Counted from the stretch's first letter, positions 1-6,316 are shown. The stretch is 10,957 nt of DNA from Bacillota bacterium (GCA_018725345.1 QLUI01000032.1:1-10957), one strand, 5' to 3'. Numbers and translations: made by a program. The notes: generated by a model not told the origin, from the sequence alone.

Positions 1-245
1 GCCGCCGGACCCGGGCCAAATAAAAGAATTATGGCCAAATTGGTGGCAAAGCCGACAGAAACAGACGCTTTAGCGTGTGGCAGATAGACATCCAGATTTT
101 CCAGCACTAAATGCAAAATAAGAAAAAATACTAATGCCGGGCTGAAAAAGCCCAGCGGATTATGAAAAAAAAGAAATACTAAAGCCGCCGAAATAACGGC
201 GATAAGATAGATTTTTACTCCCAACTGCTGCTTATTAAAAGACAT
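1..245 (-). CDS. N-terminal part of a membrane protein, probably an HD-GYP/GGDEF-type signalling protein
   Basis: The first 81 codons of a gene run off the left edge. The ATG at 243-245 follows CTGGAGGAACTCC, a good ribosome binding site. The visible protein starts MSFNKQQLGVKIYLIAV and is mostly hydrophobic, with about three membrane segments: residues 9-27, 32-50 and 65-80. Between them are the motifs LENLDVYLP and VSVGFATNLAIILLFGPGPA. This pattern of a short hydrophobic N-terminus, E-(N/V)-x-x-V-x-LP and then SxGFAxxLAxxLLFGP is, from memory, typical of the multi-helix sensor module of clostridial HD-GYP phosphodiesterases and some diguanylate cyclases. The catalytic domain lies outside the window, so the enzyme class is inferred from the N-terminus only. 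It could be another integral membrane protein. It lies 44 nt downstream of the small ORF at 289-369. Confidence 0.6.
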   Translation of the reverse strand, partial: MSFNKQQLGVKIYLIAVISAALVFLFFHNPLGFFSPALVFFLILHLVLENLDVYLPHAKASVSVGFATNLAIILLFGPGPA

Positions 246-288
246 GGAGTTCCTCCAGATATTAAAAAAAGGGCCGACTAAATAAATT

Positions 289-369
289 CTACCACCAAGC
301 ACGCCAACTTGCGCCGCCGGCGAGTACCAAAGTACCCAAAGCAACGATCGCGCGAATAACTTTTGCCAT
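289..369 (-). CDS. Possible 26-residue hydrophobic peptide with Trp-rich C-terminus
   Basis: A short ORF of 26 codons starts at the ATG at 367-369, preceded by AAAGGGGG with 9 nt spacing, and ends at a TAG at 289-291. The peptide begins MAKVIRAIVALGTLVLAGG, which could form one membrane-spanning helix, and ends ASWRAWW with Trp codons TGG-CGT-GCT-TGG-TGG just before the stop. The stop is 10 nt from the GTCGGCCC-T7 arm of the surrounding inverted repeat, and the membrane-protein gene starts 44 nt further on. I do not recognise a family. It could be a small membrane protein, a toxin-like peptide, or a leader peptide whose translation affects the downstream hairpin. It could also be chance coding within a repeat. 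The ribosome binding site and the hydrophobic design favour translation. Confidence 0.4.
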   Translation of the reverse strand: MAKVIRAIVALGTLVLAGGASWRAWW

Positions 370-398
370 TTTAAATAGCCCCCTTTACGGTTTCCTCT

Positions 399-463
399 GC
401 CGCGCTCCGCTACATGGCGACAGGTACGCCGCTCCGCTCAGGGGAAAAGGTGTCGGCCCTTTT
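399..463. repeat. GC-rich REP-like repeat with small hairpins
   Basis: The 9-mer CGCTCCGCT occurs twice, at 403-411 and 430-438. Between the copies, GGCG (416-419) and CGCC (427-430) bracket ACAGGTA to form a small hairpin. Next to this, AAAAGG (445-450) and CCTTTT (458-463) enclose TGTCGGC. The GACAGGTAC and AAAAGGTGTC words resemble the palindromic GACAGGYACC-type repeats scattered in many Firmicutes genomes, but this copy is degenerate. I do not assign it to a named family. Confidence 0.4.
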
Positions 464-478
464 TTTACTATGTAGATG

Positions 479-1120
479 TCAAATAGCGGCTGAAACGCGC
501 CGATTTAAGGCGGCAAGGGTAGCTCTCACCACAGCTTCTTTTTCATCCTGTTTAACAAGTGCTGCGCCAACCAAACATTCTTCGCTCGGCCCTTGGGTGT
601 AGAGCAACGTGGCTGCAATCAGGCTGCGTCGGCCAAGATGATAAAGAGCCACATCTTCTAGGAAAACGGCGCTCCCTGCTTCAAGAAACTCACTTGCTGC
701 CTGAATAGTTGCCTCCGCAAAAAGGCGAAGTCGGTTGCTGCTGGAATTAACGCCGCAGCTTCTTCCTTGACAAGTTCGTTTCGCAGAGGTAAGCTCAACC
801 ATTGCTTCAATCTTTGTTCCTTGGAGTGAATATTGAATGGCGGAAAATTTAAAGCGCTTTCCCTGAAAAAAGGTATGCTCCTTGTTCAACTGCACAATTG
901 ATATTTTTTTATGATCTAAAGCGATGCCCTGCTCAACACGAAGCAACGTTTCAATATCTCGCACTAACTGTTTGGCATTTCTCGTATCTTCAGCCAACAC
1001 ATGTATTTCATCAATATCTTTGTTTGCGCCAAGGACGATATTTACCGAAATTACGTCGCGTATCTGTTTAATTAAATTTTCGCAGTCGGAAAGCCTAATC
1101 TCTTTCGGAACATCGGCCAA
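479..1120 (-). CDS. Conserved hypothetical protein, possibly sigma-H-controlled
   Basis: The encoded protein is about 213 residues. No ATG is available near the ribosome binding site. GGGAGGG at 1127-1133 abuts a TTG at 1124-1126, while the in-frame TTG at 1118-1120 has the usual 6-nt spacing, so I chose the latter; the upstream TTG would add two residues. The N-terminal third contains ISVNIVLGANKDIDEIHVLA followed by AKQLVRDIETLL and DHKKISIVQL. I recall this alternation of beta-strands and a helix, including a conserved R-D-I-E and D-H-K-x-I-S, from uncharacterised Firmicutes proteins. The C-terminal half has a similar strand/helix rhythm and ends RATLAALNRR. There is no signal peptide, membrane segment or catalytic motif that I can name. 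It sits 138 nt from the gene upstream and has its own sigma-H-like promoter. The function is unknown. Confidence 0.8.
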   Translation of the reverse strand: MADVPKEIRLSDCENLIKQIRDVISVNIVLGANKDIDEIHVLAEDTRNAKQLVRDIETLLRVEQGIALDHKKISIVQLNKEHTFFQGKRFKFSAIQYSLQGTKIEAMVELTSAKRTCQGRSCGVNSSSNRLRLFAEATIQAASEFLEAGSAVFLEDVALYHLGRRSLIAATLLYTQGPSEECLVGAALVKQDEKEAVVRATLAALNRRVSAAI

Positions 1121-1213
1121 TACCAACCCTCCCTCTCTTTTTTATTGTTTTAACTTGTCCCCGCCTAAACTTAATAGACTGCTATAAATTAGCTATATTT
1201 GCATCTTTAACCA

Positions 1214-1242
1214 TAATTCGACCAGCTAAGTGAAAATCCTTC
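1214..1242 (-). promoter_or_regulatory. Full-consensus sigma-H promoter
   Basis: On the minus strand, GAAGGATTT (1234-1242) is followed by 11 nt and GTCGAATTA (1214-1222). These match the Bacillus sigma-H consensus RNAGGAWWW-N11/12-RNNGAATWW at every defined position. A transcript starting near 1206 would have a leader of about 85 nt before the TTG at 1120. The region also contains an imperfect inverted repeat, CCAGC-t-AAGT (1222-1231) with ACTTGCTGG (1246-1254). This overlaps the promoter and has no T-run, so I do not call it a terminator. Confidence 0.6.
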
Positions 1243-1258
1243 TTTACTTGCTGGGTGC

Positions 1259-2368
1259 TTATAATATACAGCCTATTTCTTCCACCAAAGCCCAGACACA
1301 GCCTGAAACCAAAGAATGTCCACCCAATAAAATCGGAATGGCACACCGGGCGGCTTCACGGGTAAATTCCCGCACGAATTGATCCTCTACTCGTTCATGT
1401 AGGCCTAAATCGGAGTAAAAGCGGTCGGCATCGCTCAGCGGCTTTTTCAAGTGAGCAAACATCACTCGGGTATCAATCAGAGCTGCCTGCACCGTCCTTT
1501 CCAAAAATCCAAAAAATCGAGCCGGACCTATTTCTTCCAGCCAATAGCCAAGCAGGGATACCACTTCGTTTCTCTCCAGCCTACCCAAAGATTTCATGCC
1601 TCGCTCTTCGGAAAATACACGCAGCCGCACTTTAAAATTCTGATTAAGCAGGGCCATGACGGGTGCGCCGACACGACCAATCAGGGCCACATCGGGATAT
1701 TGACTTCGCAGCACTTCCTTTACTTGCTTAATGGCGACAGTGTCAAGTTGCAGCGAAGAAATGGCTGCACGCAGTGCCGGGCCACCAAAGGGCGAATCGG
1801 CTAAAACCAGCAAATCAGTGGGAGTATCAATATCAAACTGCGTTCCCAGCGTAGTCGGCAGCAGGCACTGTTCAAAGCCGGCAGCATAGCGCAAAAGCAA
1901 GACAAGCGCATTATCTGTAGCAGGAAGCGGGTAATGGCTTAACACTGTTGCCGGGTTAAAGGCCAACATGTCTGCAGACTGCACATTATTTGTCGCATAG
2001 CGCCCTGCCTTGCCAAGCACCGACCGGACCGCGTCATTCAACTCAGCTAAGCTGATGAGGGGCACAGCAGCGCCCCCCATACATAAGACGGCTTTAAGCC
2101 GGTAACGCTCCACCAAACTTAAAAGCTCTCGGCCGAAATGAAAGTCTGCCGGAGCTGTTTTATTTAGTATCGGTTGAATCCGCTCGTCTGCCCAGGCAGA
2201 CAATTCCGGCCGGTTTGTCACTAAGAAGACTCTGCTCACATCAGGCAGAGCCAGGATTTTTCCTAAATTATCATGAAGTGCGGCGTGACGCGCGCGAACC
2301 AATATTTCTTCCACCGGACTGTTCGCCTGACTACCCTCGAAAATTACTACATCCAGCATGGATTTCAT
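1259..2368 (-). CDS. Uncharacterised protein with nucleotidyltransferase-like (GT-A) N-terminal half
   Basis: A 369-residue protein. The ATG at 2366-2368 has an ideal AGGAGG 6 nt upstream. Residues 1-190 look like a GT-A/Rossmann-type nucleotidyltransferase. The features are a hydrophobic strand VVIF (7-10), VSRVFLVTNRP (44-54), KAVLCMGGAAVPLISLAEL (92-110), a polar stretch with PATDNAL (149-155), and FDIDTPTDL (178-186). The last motif resembles the Asp-Thr-Pro-x-Asp-Leu signature near the C-terminus of CofC/MobA/IspD-like enzymes. The classic N-terminal glycine-rich LAAGxGxRMG loop is absent, so catalytic activity is doubtful or differs. Residues 200-369 (SEERGMKSLGR, GYWLEEIGPARFFGFLERT, and LLGGHSLVSGCVW near the end) match nothing I can name. 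It starts just after the hpf terminator. I am confident it is a gene; the fold is a moderate inference and no function can be given. Confidence 0.85.
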   Translation of the reverse strand: MKSMLDVVIFEGSQANSPVEEILVRARHAALHDNLGKILALPDVSRVFLVTNRPELSAWADERIQPILNKTAPADFHFGRELLSLVERYRLKAVLCMGGAAVPLISLAELNDAVRSVLGKAGRYATNNVQSADMLAFNPATVLSHYPLPATDNALVLLLRYAAGFEQCLLPTTLGTQFDIDTPTDLLVLADSPFGGPALRAAISSLQLDTVAIKQVKEVLRSQYPDVALIGRVGAPVMALLNQNFKVRLRVFSEERGMKSLGRLERNEVVSLLGYWLEEIGPARFFGFLERTVQAALIDTRVMFAHLKKPLSDADRFYSDLGLHERVEDQFVREFTREAARCAIPILLGGHSLVSGCVWALVEEIGCIL

Positions 2369-2381
2369 CTTTTTCCTCCTA

Positions 2382-2445
2382 ACAAAAACTGCCCCTTTAC
2401 GTATTTTACACCGTTATCCCGGCTACGCAAAGGGGTAGTTTTTGT
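2382..2445 (-). terminator. Strong terminator hairpin after hpf
   Basis: ACAAAAACT (2382-2390) pairs with AGTTTTTGT (2437-2445). Inside, CCCCTTTACGTA (2392-2403) pairs with TACGCAAAGGGG (2424-2435) except for one G-U pair. This gives about 21 bp around a 20-nt loop. It begins 4 nt past the hpf stop. The T-run lies in the lower stem, so the hairpin is nearly symmetric and could work in both directions. The next gene's ribosome binding site follows almost at once. Confidence 0.75.
2403..2430 (-). promoter_or_regulatory. Weak sigma-A-like promoter inside the terminator hairpin
   Basis: TTGCGT (2425-2430), 16 nt, then TAAAAT (2403-2408) on the minus strand. The -10 matches at five of six positions, but the -35 only at three. 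It lies in the loop and upper stem of the hpf terminator. A transcript from here would contain only the second arm of the hairpin and would reach the gene ending at 1259 without being terminated. The support is positional and weak. Confidence 0.25.
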
Positions 2446-2449
2446 ATAG

Positions 2450-2980
2450 TTATCTAAGCGTCGGTTCAATCAAGCCGTATTTACCGTCTTTTCTGCGATA
2501 AACCACGTTTACTTCATCGTTGTCTGAATGGGCAAAAACATAAAAATCGTGACCTAGCAGATTCATCTGAAGAATAGCCTCTTCGGTTGTCATCGGCTTC
2601 ACCCCAAAACGCTTTCTTCTGATGACTGCAAACTCGCCTTCCTCTTCAACCTTGGGCAACTGGCTTAATTCTCTTATTCCACCACCCTGACGCGACTTCC
2701 TATTAATACGGGTTTTATATTTGGCAATCTGCCTCTCTAGCTTATCCACCACCAAATCAATGGAAGCATACATGTCACCGGTACCCTCTTCAGCCCGAAG
2801 CAGCAAACCGTTTACCCCAGCTGTAACTTCCACTTTATGCAGGCCTCGTTCTACCGACAGCGTGACCTGGGCATCTGCGTCGGCAGCAAAATATTTGTCT
2901 ATTCTGCCAATCCGTTTCTGAACATATTCTCTCAACGCATCTGTTACCTCAATATTTTTGCCTCGTATAGACAATTTCAT
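2450..2980 (-). CDS. hpf: Ribosome hibernation promoting factor, long form
   Basis: A 176-residue protein of typical long-HPF length. Residues 1-100 form the RaiA/YfiA-type ribosome-binding domain: MKLSIRGKNIEVTDALREY, then DAQVTLSVERGLHKVEV, then DMYASIDLVVDKLERQIAKYK. A charged linker (about 100-115) leads to the C-terminal dimerisation domain, EFAVIRRKRFGVKPM (114-128) to HSDNDEVNVVYRRKDGKYGL (about 151-170). In this family the N-domain binds the 30S decoding region, and the C-domain pairs two ribosomes into inactive 100S dimers in stationary phase. The start ATG (2978-2980) follows AGGAGG by about 11 nt. It lies downstream of comFC with an 88-nt gap that holds a sigma-H-like promoter, and ends in a strong terminator, so it can be made as a monocistronic message. 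Confidence 0.97.
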   Translation of the reverse strand: MKLSIRGKNIEVTDALREYVQKRIGRIDKYFAADADAQVTLSVERGLHKVEVTAGVNGLLLRAEEGTGDMYASIDLVVDKLERQIAKYKTRINRKSRQGGGIRELSQLPKVEEEGEFAVIRRKRFGVKPMTTEEAILQMNLLGHDFYVFAHSDNDEVNVVYRRKDGKYGLIEPTLR

Positions 2981-3008
2981 TGCCTCAACTCCCTCCTGCT
3001 TTTAATTA

Positions 3009-3038
3009 ATATTTACCCCATCCGCAGCAAAATCCTGC
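3009..3038 (-). promoter_or_regulatory. Sigma-H-like promoter upstream of hpf
   Basis: On the minus strand, GCAGGATTT (3030-3038) fits the -35 consensus RNAGGAWWW exactly. Twelve nt later, GGTAAATAT (3009-3017) fits RNNGAATWW with one mismatch (A for G). The expected start near 3002 would give a leader of about 22 nt containing the AGGAGG. The B. subtilis orthologue yvyD/hpf is known to be under sigma-H and sigma-B control, which supports the call. Confidence 0.45.
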
Positions 3039-3068
3039 CCTGCAAAGATTAATAAAAAAATAAATTAA

Positions 3069-3764
3069 CTACCTTCCCACCACCGCAAGATAAACTTCTT
3101 TAGCACCGCCTGCCAAAAGAGTCTGTGCCGCAAAATGTGCTGTTGCGCCTGTGGTTAGCAAATCATCAACCAAGAGTAGGCGCGCCGGCAAAGGAAGTTG
3201 AGATGCTAACTCAAAAGCCTGCGATACATTCTCCCAGCGTTCTCTGGCAAAAAGCTTTGTCTGGCTAGGAGTCGCACTTTTTCTCTGCAAAACTTTTTTT
3301 AGCGGCAACCTTAATTCAGCCGCTACCACCTGCGCGAGTAGCAGTGCTTGGTCATAGCCACGTTCCAACAGCCTGCTGCGGTGCAGCGGCACCGGCACAA
3401 TAGCCTCAATTTTTGGCCAACTACTCCGCCTAATTTGCTGCGCCATCAGTCCGCCCAGTGTTCTTGCCATTTCTTTTCGGCCGTTATATTTATAGTTGTG
3501 AATGGCTGTCTTAACTGCCCCCCTGTAAGCTTGCACTGTGCAAGCACCACTAAAAGCAAATACCAACCTACTGCACTGCGGACAATTATCCTGAACCGCC
3601 GCCAATGGTTGTGCGCATTTAAAGCAGCATGTTTCAGGAGCAGGGATTTGGGCAAAACACTGACTGCAAATCTGCAGCGCCGTAGTTCCCTCGCCCACTC
3701 TGCAAGCGCAAAACACGCAACTAGGTGGAAAGAGCAAATCCAACAAAGGTTTAAATATGTTCAT
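3069..3764 (-). CDS. comFC: ComFC-type phosphoribosyltransferase-family protein
   Basis: A 231-residue protein of the ComF/GntX family. The N-terminal third carries four CxxC pairs at C16/C19, C33/C36, C47/C50 and C61/C64, expected to bind zinc. The C-terminal half is a type I phosphoribosyltransferase fold. It includes YKYNGRKEMARTLGG (about 91-105), VPVPLHRSRLLERGYDQA (123-140), and the PRPP-binding loop LLVDDLLTTGAT (197-208). In Bacillus and other competent bacteria ComFC is needed for uptake of transforming DNA, with a role in handling incoming single strands. The start at 3762-3764 lies 15 nt past the recD2 stop with a G-rich site (GGGGGG) 6 nt upstream, so the gene is probably cotranscribed with recD2. 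There is no clear terminator after it. Whether this organism is competent cannot be judged here. Confidence 0.93.
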   Translation of the reverse strand: MNIFKPLLDLLFPPSCVFCACRVGEGTTALQICSQCFAQIPAPETCCFKCAQPLAAVQDNCPQCSRLVFAFSGACTVQAYRGAVKTAIHNYKYNGRKEMARTLGGLMAQQIRRSSWPKIEAIVPVPLHRSRLLERGYDQALLLAQVVAAELRLPLKKVLQRKSATPSQTKLFARERWENVSQAFELASQLPLPARLLLVDDLLTTGATAHFAAQTLLAGGAKEVYLAVVGR

Positions 3765-3779
3765 TATTTGCCCCCCAGA

Positions 3780-5954
3780 CTATCTTTTTTCAGCCAGCCT
3801 GGCAGCAAGCCTTGTGTAGCGCGCTTCAACCTTGTTGTTGCGAACTGCGATTGCCATGGCTTTTTTTGTCCCGATGAGCACAACCATTTCTTTGGCTCTG
3901 GTAATCGCTGTGTACAGTAGGTTTCTCTGCAATAAAATATAATGCTGGGTCACCACCGGCAAAATCACGACTGGATATTCGCTGCCTTGACTTTTATGCA
4001 CAGAAACTGCATAAGACAATGAAAGCTCGTCTAACTCAGCTTGGTCGTAAGTTACCTCTCTGGCTCCGCTCACATCAGGATAACGGACAACCAGCTCTCC
4101 GTCATCTTGATTGATAAAACTGATGCGTCCCATGTCCCCGTTAAATACTTCTTTCTGGTAATTATTCCGGACTTGCATCACTTTATCACCTAAGCGAAAC
4201 GTTGGACCTCTTCCTCGCAATTCAGTTTTAGCGGGGTGAGGCTGATTGAGCTCAGCCTGCAAGCGAATATTTAAATTGTCCACTCCCAGCAGATTACGCC
4301 GCATAGGAGAGAGCACCTGAATATCGTCAATGGCGTCATTATTTTTATAATTGGGAAGCCGCCGACTACACAGTGCCAAGATAGCATCCAGAATTTTCTC
4401 CGGTTCACTCTCATTAATGAAGAAAAAATCTCTGGCTTCACCGCTTATATCCGGCATTTGCCCACTATTTACAAGGTGTGCATTTGCAATAATGCCACTT
4501 TCACCTGACTGACGAAAAACCATATCAAGCTTAACTACAGGCACTGCACCAGAAGCTATAATATCGCGCAACACATTGCCGGGGCCCACCGAAGGAAGTT
4601 GGTCCATATCCCCCACTAAAACGAGCTTGCAACTTAGAGGAATGGCCTTAAGCAGAGAGCAAAACAATGACAGATCAACCATGGAAACTTCATCCACAAT
4701 TACCACATGAGCTTTTAACGGCCTCTCTTCATTGCGCTGAAAGGTGAACCCCTCCCCTTCAACCTGTGTATATTCCAATAAACGGTGGATTGTTTTGGCC
4801 TCCACACCACTTGCTTCCGTCATGCGCTTAGCCGCCCTGCCTGTAGGCGCTGCCAACATTACTTCGAGGCCATGCTGCAAAAAAAGCGCAAGCAATGAGC
4901 GGATTGTGGTAGTTTTGCCGGTACCAGGCCCCCCGGTTATAACCAATAAACCTGTTTCCATCGCCATGCGGACGGCTTCCCGCTGAGCAGAAGCCAGCTT
5001 AATCTGGTCGGCCTCCAACTGATTTAAGCTAAGGGACCGGAGCGATAACTGTTGACTTGCAAGCTCCAAAAGCTTGGCAGCCGCATACCGTTCTGCATAC
5101 CAAAGAGCAGGCTGATAAACTGCCGCCCCTTCTGACGATAACTCCTCAACCAAATCTCCCTCACGCACCAAGCGCTCCAACTGTTTTTGCACTGCCTCCT
5201 CCGGCAGGCTGTGCGCTTCGCTCAAAAGTATTTGCCCGGTCTTTTGGAGCAGCAGCTCCACAGGTAAAAAGACATGCCCCTCATCCTGCGCTTCTCTGAG
5301 TAAAAAGAGCAGGGCAGCCCGGATACGGTGGGGAGAGTCGTGAGCCAGTCCCATCTCCAGCGAAATTTTATCCGCCGTCTTAAAGCCGATTCCAAACACA
5401 TCTTCTGCCAAACGGTAGGGATTTTCACTTACTTTTGCTACGGTGTCGTCTCCATACTTTCGGTAAATCCGAGTTGCGTAGCCTGTGCTCACACCATAAC
5501 CCTGCAAAAAAATCATAACCCTCATCACTTCTTGGCGTTCCGCCAGGCTTTCACTAATCGTGGCCGCTTTCTTCGCGCCAATTCCGGCTATTTCGCAAAG
5601 CCGCTGTGGCTCTTTTTCAATTACGCTTAAAGCATCAAGACCGAAATAGTCTACTATTTTCGCTGCGGTGGAAGGGCCCACACCTTTAAGCAGGCCGGAG
5701 GCAAGAAAGTTACGGATACCTTTTTCGCTCTGAGGTCTGATTACTTCGTATTTTTCCACTTTAAACTGGCGGCCAAAATCTTTGTGCTGAAACCATTCCC
5801 CTTGCACAATTAAACGCTCGCCCACAGCAAGACGCGGCATATTACCAATAATAGTATTGACAACATCATGCTCGCAGCATAACCGCGCTACCAGAAAAAG
5901 TGTTTCCTCGTTATAATATGTAATCCGCTCTAGGGTTCCTTCCAGACAGCCCAT
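3780..5954 (-). CDS. recD2: RecD2-type ATP-dependent DNA helicase
   Basis: A 724-residue SF1B helicase of the RecD2 (RecD-like, no RecBC) group, which unwinds DNA 5' to 3' and acts in repair and replication-fork maintenance. The N-terminal OB-like region (LEGTLERITYYNEETLF) is followed by helix-hairpin-helix elements GLLKGVGPSTAAKI (about 87-100), EIAGIGAKKA (121-130) and DVFGIGFKTADKI. The motor motifs are Walker A GGPGTGKT (341-348), Walker B IVDEVS (419-424), GDMDQLPSVGPG (448-459), FRQS (480-483), SVHKSQGSEYP (651-661) and LYTAITRAK (680-688). All are intact. I chose the ATG at 5952-5954 because GGAGGGG stands 5 nt before it. A longer in-frame start at 6020 would add 22 atypical residues, has no ribosome binding site, and would read through the promoter site. 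comFC follows closely. Confidence 0.95.
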   Translation of the reverse strand: MGCLEGTLERITYYNEETLFLVARLCCEHDVVNTIIGNMPRLAVGERLIVQGEWFQHKDFGRQFKVEKYEVIRPQSEKGIRNFLASGLLKGVGPSTAAKIVDYFGLDALSVIEKEPQRLCEIAGIGAKKAATISESLAERQEVMRVMIFLQGYGVSTGYATRIYRKYGDDTVAKVSENPYRLAEDVFGIGFKTADKISLEMGLAHDSPHRIRAALLFLLREAQDEGHVFLPVELLLQKTGQILLSEAHSLPEEAVQKQLERLVREGDLVEELSSEGAAVYQPALWYAERYAAAKLLELASQQLSLRSLSLNQLEADQIKLASAQREAVRMAMETGLLVITGGPGTGKTTTIRSLLALFLQHGLEVMLAAPTGRAAKRMTEASGVEAKTIHRLLEYTQVEGEGFTFQRNEERPLKAHVVIVDEVSMVDLSLFCSLLKAIPLSCKLVLVGDMDQLPSVGPGNVLRDIIASGAVPVVKLDMVFRQSGESGIIANAHLVNSGQMPDISGEARDFFFINESEPEKILDAILALCSRRLPNYKNNDAIDDIQVLSPMRRNLLGVDNLNIRLQAELNQPHPAKTELRGRGPTFRLGDKVMQVRNNYQKEVFNGDMGRISFINQDDGELVVRYPDVSGAREVTYDQAELDELSLSYAVSVHKSQGSEYPVVILPVVTQHYILLQRNLLYTAITRAKEMVVLIGTKKAMAIAVRNNKVEARYTRLAARLAEKR

Positions 5955-5974
5955 ATTTTCCCCTCCGCCTAAAG

Positions 5975-6003
5975 ATATTCCACACGAAACAATTATCTCC
6001 TGC
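5975..6003 (-). promoter_or_regulatory. Sigma-H-like promoter upstream of recD2
   Basis: GCAGGAGAT (5995-6003), 11 nt, then GTGGAATAT (5975-5983) on the minus strand. The -10 half matches RNNGAATWW fully, and the -35 half has one mismatch (G at the first W). The expected start near 5968 lies just before the GGAGGGG, giving a very short leader of about 14 nt. Confidence 0.5.
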
Positions 6004-6038
6004 CCACAAAAGGCAAACATTTGTTCTGTATTTATGTA

Positions 6039-6057
6039 CGGGAGGCGATGCCTCCCG
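6039..6057 (-). other. Perfect 8-bp hairpin after the DUF2922 gene
   Basis: CGGGAGGC (6039-6046) and GCCTCCCG (6050-6057) enclose a 3-nt loop, 4 nt past the DUF2922 stop. On the minus strand it is followed by TACATAAATAC, not a T-run. It may be a weak or factor-assisted terminator, or an mRNA 3'-end stabiliser before recD2. Confidence 0.4.
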
Positions 6058-6061
6058 CTGG

Positions 6062-6283
6062 CTAGGCGAATGACACAAGATCCACCGTGTCACGCGACAC
6101 GAGGCGCGCTCTGACTTTCGCCGTCAAAACACCGCCGGTGCTGCGGAAGATATTTTTCGCCAAAATCAAATCCATTACTGCCGTCACATCGGCCACTGTC
6201 AAGTTAACCCTGGGATTTGCCAGATTGACTGTGAAGAAGGAGGCTTCCTGATTAAGAAATACTAACTGCAACGTGGTTTCCAT
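6062..6283 (-). CDS. DUF2922 family small protein
   Basis: A 73-residue protein starting METTLQLVFLNQEASFF and continuing with VNLTVADVTAVMDLILAKNIF and a segment ending ARLVSRDTVDL. This arrangement is that of the DUF2922 family: a strand, then DLT-x-A-x-V-x-x-x-M-D-x-I-x-A-K-N-I-F, then a final strand pair. The family is found in spore-forming Firmicutes and has no known biochemical role. GGAGGTG stands 7 nt before the ATG at 6281-6283. Family members are usually encoded directly after a DUF1659 gene. Here only the tail of that partner remains (6317-6415). The length and motifs are normal, so this gene looks intact. Confidence 0.85.
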   Translation of the reverse strand: METTLQLVFLNQEASFFTVNLANPRVNLTVADVTAVMDLILAKNIFRSTGGVLTAKVRARLVSRDTVDLVSFA

Positions 6284-6316
6284 AGGTTTTCACCTCCAAC
6301 AATGATTTCTGCCAAC

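Larger units (their letters stand above)
263..467. repeat. 205-bp unit bounded by perfect 16-bp inverted repeats
   Basis: TAAAAAAAGGGCCGAC at 263-278 is the exact reverse complement of GTCGGCCCTTTTTTTA at 452-467. Both ends finish in TA. On the minus strand the unit reads: A-rich arm, GC-rich repeat, small ORF with ribosome binding site, then the GTCGGCCC arm followed by seven T. The arms could be terminal repeats of a small mobile unit. They could also form a long-range RNA stem in which the second arm plus T-run is an intrinsic terminator whose partner lies about 170 nt upstream. The repeat is seen directly; both interpretations are inference. Confidence 0.55.

Noticed and set aside
246..470. 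Cyclic-di-GMP riboswitch upstream of the HD-GYP-like gene
   Set aside because: I looked for GEMM-I and GEMM-II hallmark sequences on the minus strand and found none. The structure seen is the inverted-repeat unit.
1222..1254. Inverted repeat CCAGC..GCTGG as a terminator after the gene at 1259-2368
   Set aside because: There is no T-run on either strand, and it overlaps a full-consensus sigma-H site. The pairing may be coincidental.
3348..3920. Plus-strand ORF of 190 codons
   Set aside because: It is antisense to comFC and the end of recD2, with no family features.
5955..6020. Upstream extension of recD2 by 22 residues
   Set aside because: The start at 5954 has an ideal ribosome binding site. 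The extension overlaps the putative promoter and is not typical of RecD2 N-termini.
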